Source of the DNA: VGBO01 sp964453335
Lineage (GTDB): Bacteria > Actinomycetota > Acidimicrobiia > Acidimicrobiales > CAIXPF01
Reading direction: 5' to 3'
Length of the DNA stretch: 33,812 nt
NCBI GenBank assembly: GCA_964453335.1
Contig: CAYVOK010000032.1
Coordinates: forward strand, 1-33,812
Of this stretch, positions 16,801 through 23,967 are shown in pieces (positions within the stretch are counted from its first letter, which is position 1; each line of letters starts with the position of its first letter). The notes beneath the pieces are model-generated. The model did no database searches. It worked only from the letters and a program-made list of their open reading frames with translations, and was not told the DNA's origin. The translations under genes were made by a program, and so were the position numbers.

Positions 16801-17868
16801 GTGGCTCCCACCCCGGTGATGGAAGCGCCCGAACGGCGCGACAAGTTCGACCGGCTCCGGCCGGTGAAGCTCGGTGAGGTCCGGCGTTCGTTCTCCGAGG
16901 AGACGTACCGTCGTTCACCGGCGAAAACGTTCGGTTTCCTCGCCGTCGATCTCGTCGTCTATGCGGCCTTCGTCGCCGGAGCGCTGCTCGCGCCGCATCC
17001 GCTCCTGCAGATCGCGTCGGGGGTGCTCGCCGGGTTCGCCGTCGCCTCCCTGTTCGTGTGGGCGCACGACGCCGCGCACGGCGCGCTGTTCCGGTCGGAG
17101 GGCGTCGCCGAGGTGTTCGGCACGATTGCGATGCTCCCGTCGTTCAACCTGTACCGGCTCTGGGTCTACGGGCACAACAAGGTGCACCACGGGTACACGA
17201 GCTACAGCCCGATCGACTGGATCTGGAAGCCCGACACCCGTGCCGAGTACGCCGCCCGGAGCTCGTTCTCGAAGATCGTGTACCGGATCGAGCGGAGCCT
17301 TCCCGGGTGTGCGCTCCACTACGTGCTCCGGGTTTGGTGGCCGGGGATGATCACCTTCCGCCCCGGTGCCGAGGTGCGCAAGCGGTACCACTTCACCCGC
17401 TCGAAGATCGCCACCGCATCCTTCGCCGTCGTGATGATCGCCGTCTCGGCGCTCGTCGGCGGTTGGGTCGGCGTGCTGTCCGCAGTGGTGATCCCGTGGG
17501 TGGTGTTCAACTACCACATCGCTCTGTTCGTCTACCTGCACCACACGCACCCCACGCTGCCGTTCTTCGACGACCGCAAGGACTGGAGCGCCACGATCGG
17601 CCAGATCGGTTGCTCGGTCGTGATCCGTGGTTCCCGACTCTTCGAGTGGGTGTCGCACTACATCCTCGTGCACACCCCGCACCACGTCGACGCCCGGATC
17701 CCCTTCTACCGACTCCCGCAGGGGTGGCGCGATCTGCAGCCGACCTTCGGCCAGGACGTGCTCTCCTACCGGTTCCGATGGCGGACGGTCGCGTCGATCT
17801 TCCGCCAGTGCAAGGTGTTCGACTTCGACACCAACACCTGGTACCGGTTCAGCGACCTGCGGTCGTGA
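16801..17868 (+). CDS. Membrane fatty-acid desaturase family protein
   Basis: A 355-residue integral membrane di-iron protein. The three histidine boxes are present: HDAAH (89-93), HNKVHH (125-130) and HTPHH (291-295), plus LHHTH (247-250) characteristic of delta-12/omega-type acyl-lipid desaturases. Hydrophobic pairs lie at about 45-90 and 200-245, placing the boxes on the cytoplasmic face. It should insert a double bond into, or hydroxylate, an acyl chain; regiochemistry cannot be read. Related proteins include beta-carotene ketolases and hydroxylases, which have different box spacing. The MFS gene that follows overlaps by GTGA, so the two are translationally coupled and may share a hydrophobic substrate. 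No ferredoxin or reductase partner is adjacent. Confidence 0.9.
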   Translation: MAPTPVMEAPERRDKFDRLRPVKLGEVRRSFSEETYRRSPAKTFGFLAVDLVVYAAFVAGALLAPHPLLQIASGVLAGFAVASLFVWAHDAAHGALFRSEGVAEVFGTIAMLPSFNLYRLWVYGHNKVHHGYTSYSPIDWIWKPDTRAEYAARSSFSKIVYRIERSLPGCALHYVLRVWWPGMITFRPGAEVRKRYHFTRSKIATASFAVVMIAVSALVGGWVGVLSAVVIPWVVFNYHIALFVYLHHTHPTLPFFDDRKDWSATIGQIGCSVVIRGSRLFEWVSHYILVHTPHHVDARIPFYRLPQGWRDLQPTFGQDVLSYRFRWRTVASIFRQCKVFDFDTNTWYRFSDLRS

Positions 17869-19163
17869 CCGCGCCGGGTCCGCTCGCCGTGCGCCGTCCG
17901 CCGGCGAGCCGGATCCTCCCCGATCGTCTGTTCTACGGCTGGTACGTCGCGGGCGCGTGCACCGTGATGATGTACGTCACGGTCGGCGTGGGCTACTACG
18001 GGCTCTCGGTGTTCCTGCGGCCTCTGCAACTGGAGCACGGCTGGTCGAACGCTGTCGTGAGCGGGGCGACCGGGTTGTACTTCGCCGTCTCCGGTGTCGC
18101 CTCCTTCGTCGCCGGCCCCTTCATCGACCGGTACGGTCCGCGCCGGTTCATGACGGTCGGGATCCTGCTGACCACGGTCGGCACGGTGGCGATCGGCTTC
18201 ACCGCCGAGGTCTGGCACCTCTACGCCGCCTACTCGGTGATGGCGGTTGCGTTCGGCATGGGATCGGGCGTGAGCGTGAGCTCGATGCTGTCGAAGTGGT
18301 TCATCGAGCACCGGGCGAAGGCGATGACGATCTCCTCCACCGGGGTGTCGCTCGGCGGGGCGACGCTCGTGCCGATCGGGACGGCACTCGTCGGACGGGG
18401 TGGGCTCGAGCTCGCGGCGCCGGTCCTCGGTCTCCTCGTCGCCGCCGTCGCATTACCGGTGCTCGCACTCGTCGTGTCGACCGACCCGCACGCGATGGGC
18501 CTGCACCCCGACGGCCGGGTGCCCGACGCCGATGCCTCGATCGGCCGCCACCGGGCGCAGTACCGGGTCTGGACGCGCGCATCCGCCGCCCGCACGGCCG
18601 CGTTCTGGGCGCTGGTGGGCGGCTTCGCACTCACACTCGCAGCGCAGACGGCGGTACTCATCCACCAGTTGAGCTTCTTGCAGGAGGACGGCCGTCTCGG
18701 TTCCCGTGGTGCTGCGGCGCTCGCAGTGACGACGACGACGATCGGCTCGATCGTCGCTCGGCTCGTCGTCGGGTTGTTCGCCGACGGTCTCGACAAGCGG
18801 CGGGTGACGGTCGGCCTCTTCGTCCTGCAGGCGGCCGCCGTGTTCGCCTACGTGCACGTGAGCTCCGGAATCGCGATCTACGCGGTCGCCCTGGTGTTCG
18901 GCTTCACGATCGGCAACGTGTACCTCATGCAGTCGCTGCTCGTCGGGGAGATCTTCGGCATGGTGTCGTTCGGCACCGTGTTCGGCGTGGTGTCCCTCGC
19001 CGGTCAGCTCGGCAGCGGCGTCGGTCTCGTGTTCATGGGCTGGCTGCACGACCGCACGGCGGGGTACGTGCTGCCCTTCACGGTGCTCGCCGTGGTCGAC
19101 GTCGTCGCTGCGGTGGTGATCGCGTTCGCGCGCCCGCCGCGGGAGCGACCCGCTCAGCGGTAG
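17865..19163 (+). CDS. MFS transporter, OFA/monocarboxylate-porter type
   Basis: A 432-residue carrier with about twelve helices. After a short Pro-rich N-terminus come FYGWYVAGACTVMMYVTVG, the loop FIDRYGPRRFM (MFS motif A variant), the halves joined by a loop with AMGLHPDGR, and FADGLDKRRV in the second half. The loop and overall pattern resemble the 9431-10696 carrier, so both are probably OFA-type paralogues with different substrates. The GTG start is set by its 4-base overlap with the desaturase stop; no separate promoter is seen. The 3' end overlaps the convergent lipoprotein gene by 10 bp. Confidence 0.87.
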   Translation: MTAPGPLAVRRPPASRILPDRLFYGWYVAGACTVMMYVTVGVGYYGLSVFLRPLQLEHGWSNAVVSGATGLYFAVSGVASFVAGPFIDRYGPRRFMTVGILLTTVGTVAIGFTAEVWHLYAAYSVMAVAFGMGSGVSVSSMLSKWFIEHRAKAMTISSTGVSLGGATLVPIGTALVGRGGLELAAPVLGLLVAAVALPVLALVVSTDPHAMGLHPDGRVPDADASIGRHRAQYRVWTRASAARTAAFWALVGGFALTLAAQTAVLIHQLSFLQEDGRLGSRGAAALAVTTTTIGSIVARLVVGLFADGLDKRRVTVGLFVLQAAAVFAYVHVSSGIAIYAVALVFGFTIGNVYLMQSLLVGEIFGMVSFGTVFGVVSLAGQLGSGVGLVFMGWLHDRTAGYVLPFTVLAVVDVVAAVVIAFARPPRERPAQR

Positions 19164-20311
19164 TTGCCGGTGTGCCCGGTGCTGTAGCGGCCGGGCTGCG
19201 GGAAGTAGGTGAGCCCGTGTGGCCCGGCACCGGTCTTGATCCGCTTGACGAGTCCGCCGGTCGTCGTGTCGATCACGTAGATCTCACCGTGGTTGCGCCC
19301 CGACACCCAGAACTGCCGACCGTCGGGCGAGACGGACCCCATGTCGGGTGAGCCGCCGTTGGGGATCGTCCAGGTGGCGACGACCGCCCGGGTGGCGAAG
19401 TCGATGACGCTGATCGATCCGCCGAGGCGGTTCGTCGCGTAGAGCTGACGGCCGTCCCGGGACACGTAGAGGCCGTGCGTCCCCCGACCGGCAGGGATGA
19501 AGGCGACCTCGGCGAGTGTGGTCGGGTCGACGACGATGACACCGTTGCGGCCCTGGTCTGCCACGTAGAGCACCGACGCGTCTGGTGCGAGCTTCACGTC
19601 GATGGGGAGCTGGCCGATCTTGCGTTCGGCGACGACACGCCCTTCGACGAGGTCGAGTTTCACGAACCAGCCCGACCACTCACAGGTGGCGTAGAAGTAC
19701 CGCCCGTCGGCGGAGAAGTCGCCGTGGTTCACCCCGGAGTGGGGGATGGGCACGGAGTACTTGAGTTCCCAGGTCTTCGGATCCCGCACGTCGATGCGCA
19801 TGTAGCGCTCGGCGATGACCAGGGCGAGCTTCCCGTCCGGCGTGAAGTACAGGTTGTACGGGTCCGGCACGGGGATCGCGGTGCCGAGCTTCGACGTGCG
19901 GGGGTCGATCGGTCTGAGGGTGTTGCCCGACGTGTCGAGGATGTAGAGCGTCGTCATGTCCCACGACGGTGCGACGTGGTGGGGCACCTGTCCGGTGTCG
20001 TATTTCGCGATGACGGTGAGCGTGACCGGGTCGATGATGGAGACGGTGTGCTCGTCGGAGTTCGGCACGTAGACCCGCGGCGGGATGTCGAGCAGGCGCT
20101 CCTCGACCTTGTCCGACGTGGTGAACCGGTAGATGTTCAGCGGTTCCGGCAGGGTCGCCGGTGGTGCGGTGGTGGTGACCTCGACCTCGACGGCGGCCTC
20201 GGTGGTCGTCGGCGCCGGCTCGAGGGCGACGTCCTCGGATGCGTTCGAGCACGCCGTCACTGCGGCGATGGCTGCACCGACGAGGAAGATCGCTACCGGG
20301 CGGGGCGGCAC
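19154..20311 (-). CDS. YVTN-type beta-propeller lipoprotein
   Basis: A 385-residue exported lipoprotein. The N-terminus is Arg4, a hydrophobic stretch (6-20) and a lipobox VTAC with Cys21. A Thr/Glu/Pro-rich linker (about 22-60) follows, then repeats of about 40 residues with YVPNSDEHTVSIID, LYVADQGRNGVIVVD, LYATNRLGGSISVID and FWVSGRNHGEIYVID, the YVTN beta-propeller pattern, probably seven blades. Such propellers sit outside the membrane and bind ligands, partners or metals; several are linked to periplasmic redox systems, but nothing here identifies one. The frame continues upstream without conserved sequence; the GTG at 20311 is chosen from the signal peptide and the TACTCT hexamer 8 nt before it. 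Confidence 0.85.
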   Translation of the reverse strand: MPPRPVAIFLVGAAIAAVTACSNASEDVALEPAPTTTEAAVEVEVTTTAPPATLPEPLNIYRFTTSDKVEERLLDIPPRVYVPNSDEHTVSIIDPVTLTVIAKYDTGQVPHHVAPSWDMTTLYILDTSGNTLRPIDPRTSKLGTAIPVPDPYNLYFTPDGKLALVIAERYMRIDVRDPKTWELKYSVPIPHSGVNHGDFSADGRYFYATCEWSGWFVKLDLVEGRVVAERKIGQLPIDVKLAPDASVLYVADQGRNGVIVVDPTTLAEVAFIPAGRGTHGLYVSRDGRQLYATNRLGGSISVIDFATRAVVATWTIPNGGSPDMGSVSPDGRQFWVSGRNHGEIYVIDTTTGGLVKRIKTGAGPHGLTYFPQPGRYSTGHTGNYR

Positions 20312-20319
20312 GGACGGTA

Positions 20320-20325
20320 AGAGTA
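20320..20325 (-). promoter_or_regulatory. Leaderless -10 (TACTCT), start at 20311
   Basis: TACTCT on the minus strand ends 8 nt before the GTG that begins the lipoprotein signal peptide. A second hexamer, TACCGT, overlaps the 8-nt gap but is too close to the start to be used. Confidence 0.5.
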
Positions 20326-20378
20326 CCGTGAGAATCAGCTGTGACCGGAGTCGCAGCAGGCGAATTCTCGGTGAACCG

Positions 20379-21458
20379 TCAGACGTTGAACCGGATCTCG
20401 AGGACGTCGCCGTCGAGGACCTCGTAGTCCTTGCCCTCGACCCGCAGGCGGCCCTCGGCCTTCGCCTTCGACCAGCCACCGATGTCGAGCAGCTCGTCCC
20501 AGTGGATGACCTCGGCGCGGATGAACCCGCGCTGGAGGTCGGAGTGGATGACACCGGCGCACTCGGGCGCCTTGGCCCCGGCCCGGAAGGTCCACGCCCG
20601 GGACTCCTTGTCGCCGGTCGTGAAGAACGTGCGCAGCCCGAGCAGGTGGTACGCGGCCCGGGCGACACGGGGGAGTGCACCTTCGCCGAGCCCGAGGCCT
20701 TCGAGGAGTTCGGCCCGTTCGGCCTCGTCGAGCGCCGCGGCCTCGGCCTCGAGCTGCACGCACACGCCGAGCACCTCGCCCCCGGCGCCGGCGAGCTCCG
20801 CAGCGACCGGTGCGACGATGGCCTCTGCGTCCGCCAGCTGGTCCTCGCCGAGGTTCACCACGGCCATCACCCGCTTCGAGGTGAGGAAGAAGAACGGCTG
20901 CAGGAGCGCGAGCTGCTCGGCACCGAGACCGGCGCGGTACAGCGGGGTCGCCTGCTGCAGGTGGGCGTACGCCGCCTCGAGCGCGTCGACCGCGGGCTGC
21001 TGGCTCTTGTCGGAGCGGGCCGCCTTGCGCCGCCGGTCGATCTGTCCTTCGGCCGACGCCGCATCGGCGAGCACGAGCTCGAGTTCGAGGGTCGCGAGGT
21101 CGTCGAGCGGATCGTTGCCGCCGACGACGTTCGGATCCTCGAACGCCCGCAGGACGAACAGGATCGCGTCGACCTCACGGATGCCGTGCAGGAACCGGTT
21201 GCCGAGCCCTTCGCCCGACGACGATCCCTTCTGCAGGCCCGCGATGTCGACGAACTCGGCGGTGGCGGGGACCACCTTGCGCGACTGTGACATCGCAGCG
21301 AGCCGGTCGAGGCGGACGTCGGCGACCTTCGCGACCCCGACGTTCGTCTCCGTGGTGGAGAACGGGTGTGCCGCCACGGTCGCATCACCACCGGTGAGCG
21401 CGTTGAAGAGTGCGGACTTGCCTGCGTTGGGGAGACCGACGATGCCGAAACGTTCCAT
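20379..21458 (-). CDS. ychF: Redox-regulated ATPase YchF (Obg family)
   Basis: A 359-residue P-loop NTPase of the YchF/OLA1 subfamily, near the usual 363. The G1 loop GLPNAGKS is at 8-15, G3 is DIAGLQKGSSSGEGLGN, and the G4 position reads NLGE instead of NKxD, which is the known reason YchF prefers ATP to GTP. A helical insertion (about 130-200) and a C-terminal TGS domain (about 277-359, with FFTTGDKESRAWTFRAG and VIHSDLQRGFIRAEV) complete the fold. YchF binds ribosomes and is linked to translation and oxidative-stress control. A TAGCCT hexamer (21470-21475) lies 11 nt before the ATG, giving a 5' UTR of only a few bases. It is divergent from the photolyase gene. Confidence 0.96.
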   Translation of the reverse strand: MERFGIVGLPNAGKSALFNALTGGDATVAAHPFSTTETNVGVAKVADVRLDRLAAMSQSRKVVPATAEFVDIAGLQKGSSSGEGLGNRFLHGIREVDAILFVLRAFEDPNVVGGNDPLDDLATLELELVLADAASAEGQIDRRRKAARSDKSQQPAVDALEAAYAHLQQATPLYRAGLGAEQLALLQPFFFLTSKRVMAVVNLGEDQLADAEAIVAPVAAELAGAGGEVLGVCVQLEAEAAALDEAERAELLEGLGLGEGALPRVARAAYHLLGLRTFFTTGDKESRAWTFRAGAKAPECAGVIHSDLQRGFIRAEVIHWDELLDIGGWSKAKAEGRLRVEGKDYEVLDGDVLEIRFNV

Positions 21459-21469
21459 GCCGGGGGGCG

Positions 21470-21475
21470 AGGCTA
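21470..21475 (-). promoter_or_regulatory. Possible -10 (TAGCCT) for ychF
   Basis: TAGCCT ends 11 nt before the ychF ATG, slightly farther than the leaderless cases, so the mRNA may have a 4-5 nt leader. Confidence 0.4.
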
Positions 21476-21544
21476 GTCGGCGAGCGGGTCGCCTCCTCCC
21501 CGGCCGATTCGGCGCGGCACGCCCGGCGCTGCGAGCGTGTCCCC

Positions 21545-23038
21545 GTGCGCACGGTCTGGGTGCTCGGCGATCAACTGAACCGGGCGATCGGCGCGCTCGC
21601 CGATGCGGTGCCGGGGACCGACCGGGTGCTCCTCGTGCGCAGCGAGCGCAAGGTCGCGTCGCGGCCGTACCACCGGCAGCGTCTGCACGTCGTGCTGACG
21701 GCGATGCGCCGGTTCGCCGACGACCTGCGGGCCGAGGGATTCGAGGTCGACGAGGTCGACGCGCCGACGATGCTCGCAGGCCTTGCCGATCATCGCCGAC
21801 GGTTCGGTGCCCCCACGGTGGTGGCGACCGAACCGCTGTCGCGGGGGCTGCGTGACCGGCTCACGGCCGCCAGGGTCGGCCTCGTGCGGTCGAACCAGTT
21901 CCTCTGCCATCCCGACGAGTTCGCGGCGTGGGCGGCCGGACGGCGCACCGTGCGGCTCGAGGACTTCTACCGCTGGCAGCGGACCAGGCTCGGGTACCTG
22001 ATGGACGACGGTGGACCGGTGGGCGGGGTGTGGAACCTCGATCACGAGAACCGGAAGCCGCCGCCGAAGGGGCCGGGTGCCGCCGATCGTTGGCCGGCGC
22101 CGACCGCCTTCCCGCTCGACGAGGTCGACCGGGAGGTGCTCGCATCGCTGCCCGGGAGTTCCTTCGGCGCGGACCCGGTCGGCTGGTGGCCGACGTCGCG
22201 TCGGCAGGCACTCGAACGACTCGACGAGTTCGTCGACCGGGTCCTCGCCGGGTTCGGTCCCTACGAGGACGCGATGCTCGCCGGGAACTGGCACCTCGGT
22301 CATTCGCTGCTGTCGCCGGCGCTGAATCTCGGCCTCCTGCTGCCCGGTGAGGTGTGCGACCGGGTCGAGGAGGCGTTCCGCGCGGGTCGGGTACCGCTCG
22401 CGTCCGCCGAGGGGTTCCTGCGGCAGGTGATCGGCTGGCGCGAGTACGTCTGGGGTCTCTACTGGGCGTGGCCCGACCACGCCGACCAGAACGCGCTCGG
22501 TGCGCACGACCCCCTGCCACCCGCGTTCACCGGTGCGGCGCCGACCTCGATGCGCTGTGTCGCGACCACGGTCACCGAGCTGCACGACAACGGCTGGTTG
22601 CACCACATCCAGCGCCTGATGGTGCTCGCGAACCTGGCGACGTCCGCGGGGGTCGACCCTCGTGCTCTGCTCGACTGGATGACGGCCTCCTTCGTCGATG
22701 CCGCGGACTGGGTGATGATCCCGAACGTGATGGGCATGGCCACGTTCGCAGACGGCGGTCGGATGGCGACGAAGCCGTACGTGTCGGGTGGCGCCTACCT
22801 GAACCGGATGAGCGACTACTGCCGCGGGTGCGCGTTCGACCCGAAGCTGCGGGTGGGCGAGCGAGCGTGCCCCTTCACGACGCTCTACTGGGACGTGATC
22901 GACCGCCACCGCGACCGCTTCGCCCGGAACCCACGGATGGCGCAGCAGGTGCGCGGCCTCGATCGTCTCGTCGATCTCCCGGAGCTGCGGGAGCGTGCGG
23001 TCGAGGTCCGACGACGTCTCGCCGCAGGAACCCTCTAG
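21545..23038 (+). CDS. Iron-sulfur bacterial cryptochrome/(6-4) photolyase (PhrB type)
   Basis: A 497-residue flavoprotein of the FeS-BCP or photolyase-related class. The N-terminal Rossmann domain begins TVWVLGDQLN and includes DRVLLVRSE; the helical FAD domain holds EDAMLAGNWHLGHSLLSPALNLGLL and REYVWGLYW. Cys338, Cys426, Cys429 and Cys442 would bind a 4Fe-4S cluster: all sit exactly 12 residues before the Agrobacterium PhrB ligands as I recall them (350, 438, 441, 454). PhrB repairs UV-induced (6-4) photoproducts with light, FAD and a lumazine antenna, so the same is likely here. The GTG start follows a GAGCGT sequence by 6 nt, a weak -10. It is divergent from ychF and shares the CTAG stop palindrome with the next gene. 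Confidence 0.93.
   Translation: MRTVWVLGDQLNRAIGALADAVPGTDRVLLVRSERKVASRPYHRQRLHVVLTAMRRFADDLRAEGFEVDEVDAPTMLAGLADHRRRFGAPTVVATEPLSRGLRDRLTAARVGLVRSNQFLCHPDEFAAWAAGRRTVRLEDFYRWQRTRLGYLMDDGGPVGGVWNLDHENRKPPPKGPGAADRWPAPTAFPLDEVDREVLASLPGSSFGADPVGWWPTSRRQALERLDEFVDRVLAGFGPYEDAMLAGNWHLGHSLLSPALNLGLLLPGEVCDRVEEAFRAGRVPLASAEGFLRQVIGWREYVWGLYWAWPDHADQNALGAHDPLPPAFTGAAPTSMRCVATTVTELHDNGWLHHIQRLMVLANLATSAGVDPRALLDWMTASFVDAADWVMIPNVMGMATFADGGRMATKPYVSGGAYLNRMSDYCRGCAFDPKLRVGERACPFTTLYWDVIDRHRDRFARNPRMAQQVRGLDRLVDLPELRERAVEVRRRLAAGTL
23035..23038. other. Shared CTAG: two convergent stop codons overlap
   Basis: The plus-strand TAG at 23036-23038 ends the photolyase and the minus-strand TAG at 23035-23037 ends the hydrolase. 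No intergenic terminator is possible here. Confidence 0.95.
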
Positions 23039-23907
23039 CTGCGCTCGGTCCCGGCGAGCAGGTCGAGGACGAGTTGCGCCGTCGCCTCGGGATACTGGCC
23101 GGGGAACAGGTGCCCACCCTCGACCCGGATGTGGCCGACCCCGGCTCGGGCTGCCTGACGGACGAACAGGTCGTCGGGCAGGTTCGTCGTGGTACCCGAC
23201 ACGATCGTCGCCCGTCCGGCGAGTGCGGGCAGGTGGTCCCAGGCCGGGTAGCCGCCGCGTTCGCTCTGGGTGATCTCGAAGACGAGCGCCTCGATCTCGG
23301 GCGGCGTCGCGAGTGCGACCTCGCCGTTCGGCATCGGCACCGTGCCGTGCGCCAGGTAGCCGTCGAGGGCACGTGGGTCGAGTTCGGCGAGCGGGCCGGC
23401 GTCGCGGTAGCGCTCGCGCATCGCGTCGACCGACGGCCACACGGCCCGGCGACGCCGCGCGCCGTCGGCCATGGTCGACGGCGGTCGATCGAGGTCCCGG
23501 GGGAAGATCACCGGCTCGCACAGGACTAGACGTTCGACCGCACCGGGGGCCGCCCGGTCGACGAGCGTCGCGACGACCCCGCCGAGGGAGTGGCCGAGCA
23601 GCAGGTAGGGGGGTCGGACGTCGAGCGCGGCGAGCACGGCGAGGACCTCGTCGGCCACCTCCGCGAGACGGAACGCCCCGAGATCTGCGGGCGGGTCGGC
23701 ACGACCCTGACCCCCGAGATCGACGGCGAGCACCCGGTATCGCGTGCGCAGGAGTCGGGCGAGCGGGTCGAACACCCCGGCGCCGAACCCGTTCGGGTGC
23801 AGCAGCACGAGGTCGCGGCCGCTCCCGCCCCAGTCGAGCCCGGTGTGGAGGCGGCCGTCGAGGCGCACCTCGAACAGGGTCGGGTCGGCGGGTCCGGTGG
23901 CGGGCAT
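23035..23907 (-). CDS. Alpha/beta hydrolase
   Basis: A 290-residue alpha/beta hydrolase with an intact nucleophile elbow GHSLGG near residue 110, a HPNGFGAGVF oxyanion segment, and a C-terminal histidine in GGHLFPGQYP. The acid is probably an Asp of NLPDD. It fits generic esterase, lipase or enol-lactonase-type enzymes; the substrate is unknown. In contrast to the 1376 gene, all catalytic positions are filled. The open frame continues far upstream as an antisense shadow of the dimethylformamidase-like gene; the ATG at 23907 is chosen because TACCGT ends 7 nt before it. The stop codon overlaps the photolyase stop in a CTAG palindrome. Confidence 0.88.
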   Translation of the reverse strand: MPATGPADPTLFEVRLDGRLHTGLDWGGSGRDLVLLHPNGFGAGVFDPLARLLRTRYRVLAVDLGGQGRADPPADLGAFRLAEVADEVLAVLAALDVRPPYLLLGHSLGGVVATLVDRAAPGAVERLVLCEPVIFPRDLDRPPSTMADGARRRRAVWPSVDAMRERYRDAGPLAELDPRALDGYLAHGTVPMPNGEVALATPPEIEALVFEITQSERGGYPAWDHLPALAGRATIVSGTTTNLPDDLFVRQAARAGVGHIRVEGGHLFPGQYPEATAQLVLDLLAGTERS

Positions 23908-23914
23908 CGCCGCC

Positions 23915-23920
23915 ACGGTA
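23915..23920 (-). promoter_or_regulatory. Leaderless -10 (TACCGT), start at 23907
   Basis: TACCGT on the minus strand ends 7 nt before the hydrolase ATG. It lies in the 60-bp divergent gap shared with the dimethylformamidase-like gene. Confidence 0.55.
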
Positions 23921-23955
23921 GCGACCGTTCCCCAGCGCGTGGACGGGGTGTGGGG

Positions 23956-23961
23956 TAGAAC
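23956..23961 (+). promoter_or_regulatory. Weak leaderless -10 candidate (TAGAAC), start at 23968
   Basis: TAGAAC ends 6 nt before the GTG at 23968. The position is right but the last base is C rather than T. Confidence 0.35.
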
Positions 23962-23967
23962 CGCGGG

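Noticed and set aside
20312..20680. N-terminal extension of the beta-propeller lipoprotein
   Set aside because: It overlaps ychF and would bury the signal peptide and lipobox that begin at 20311.
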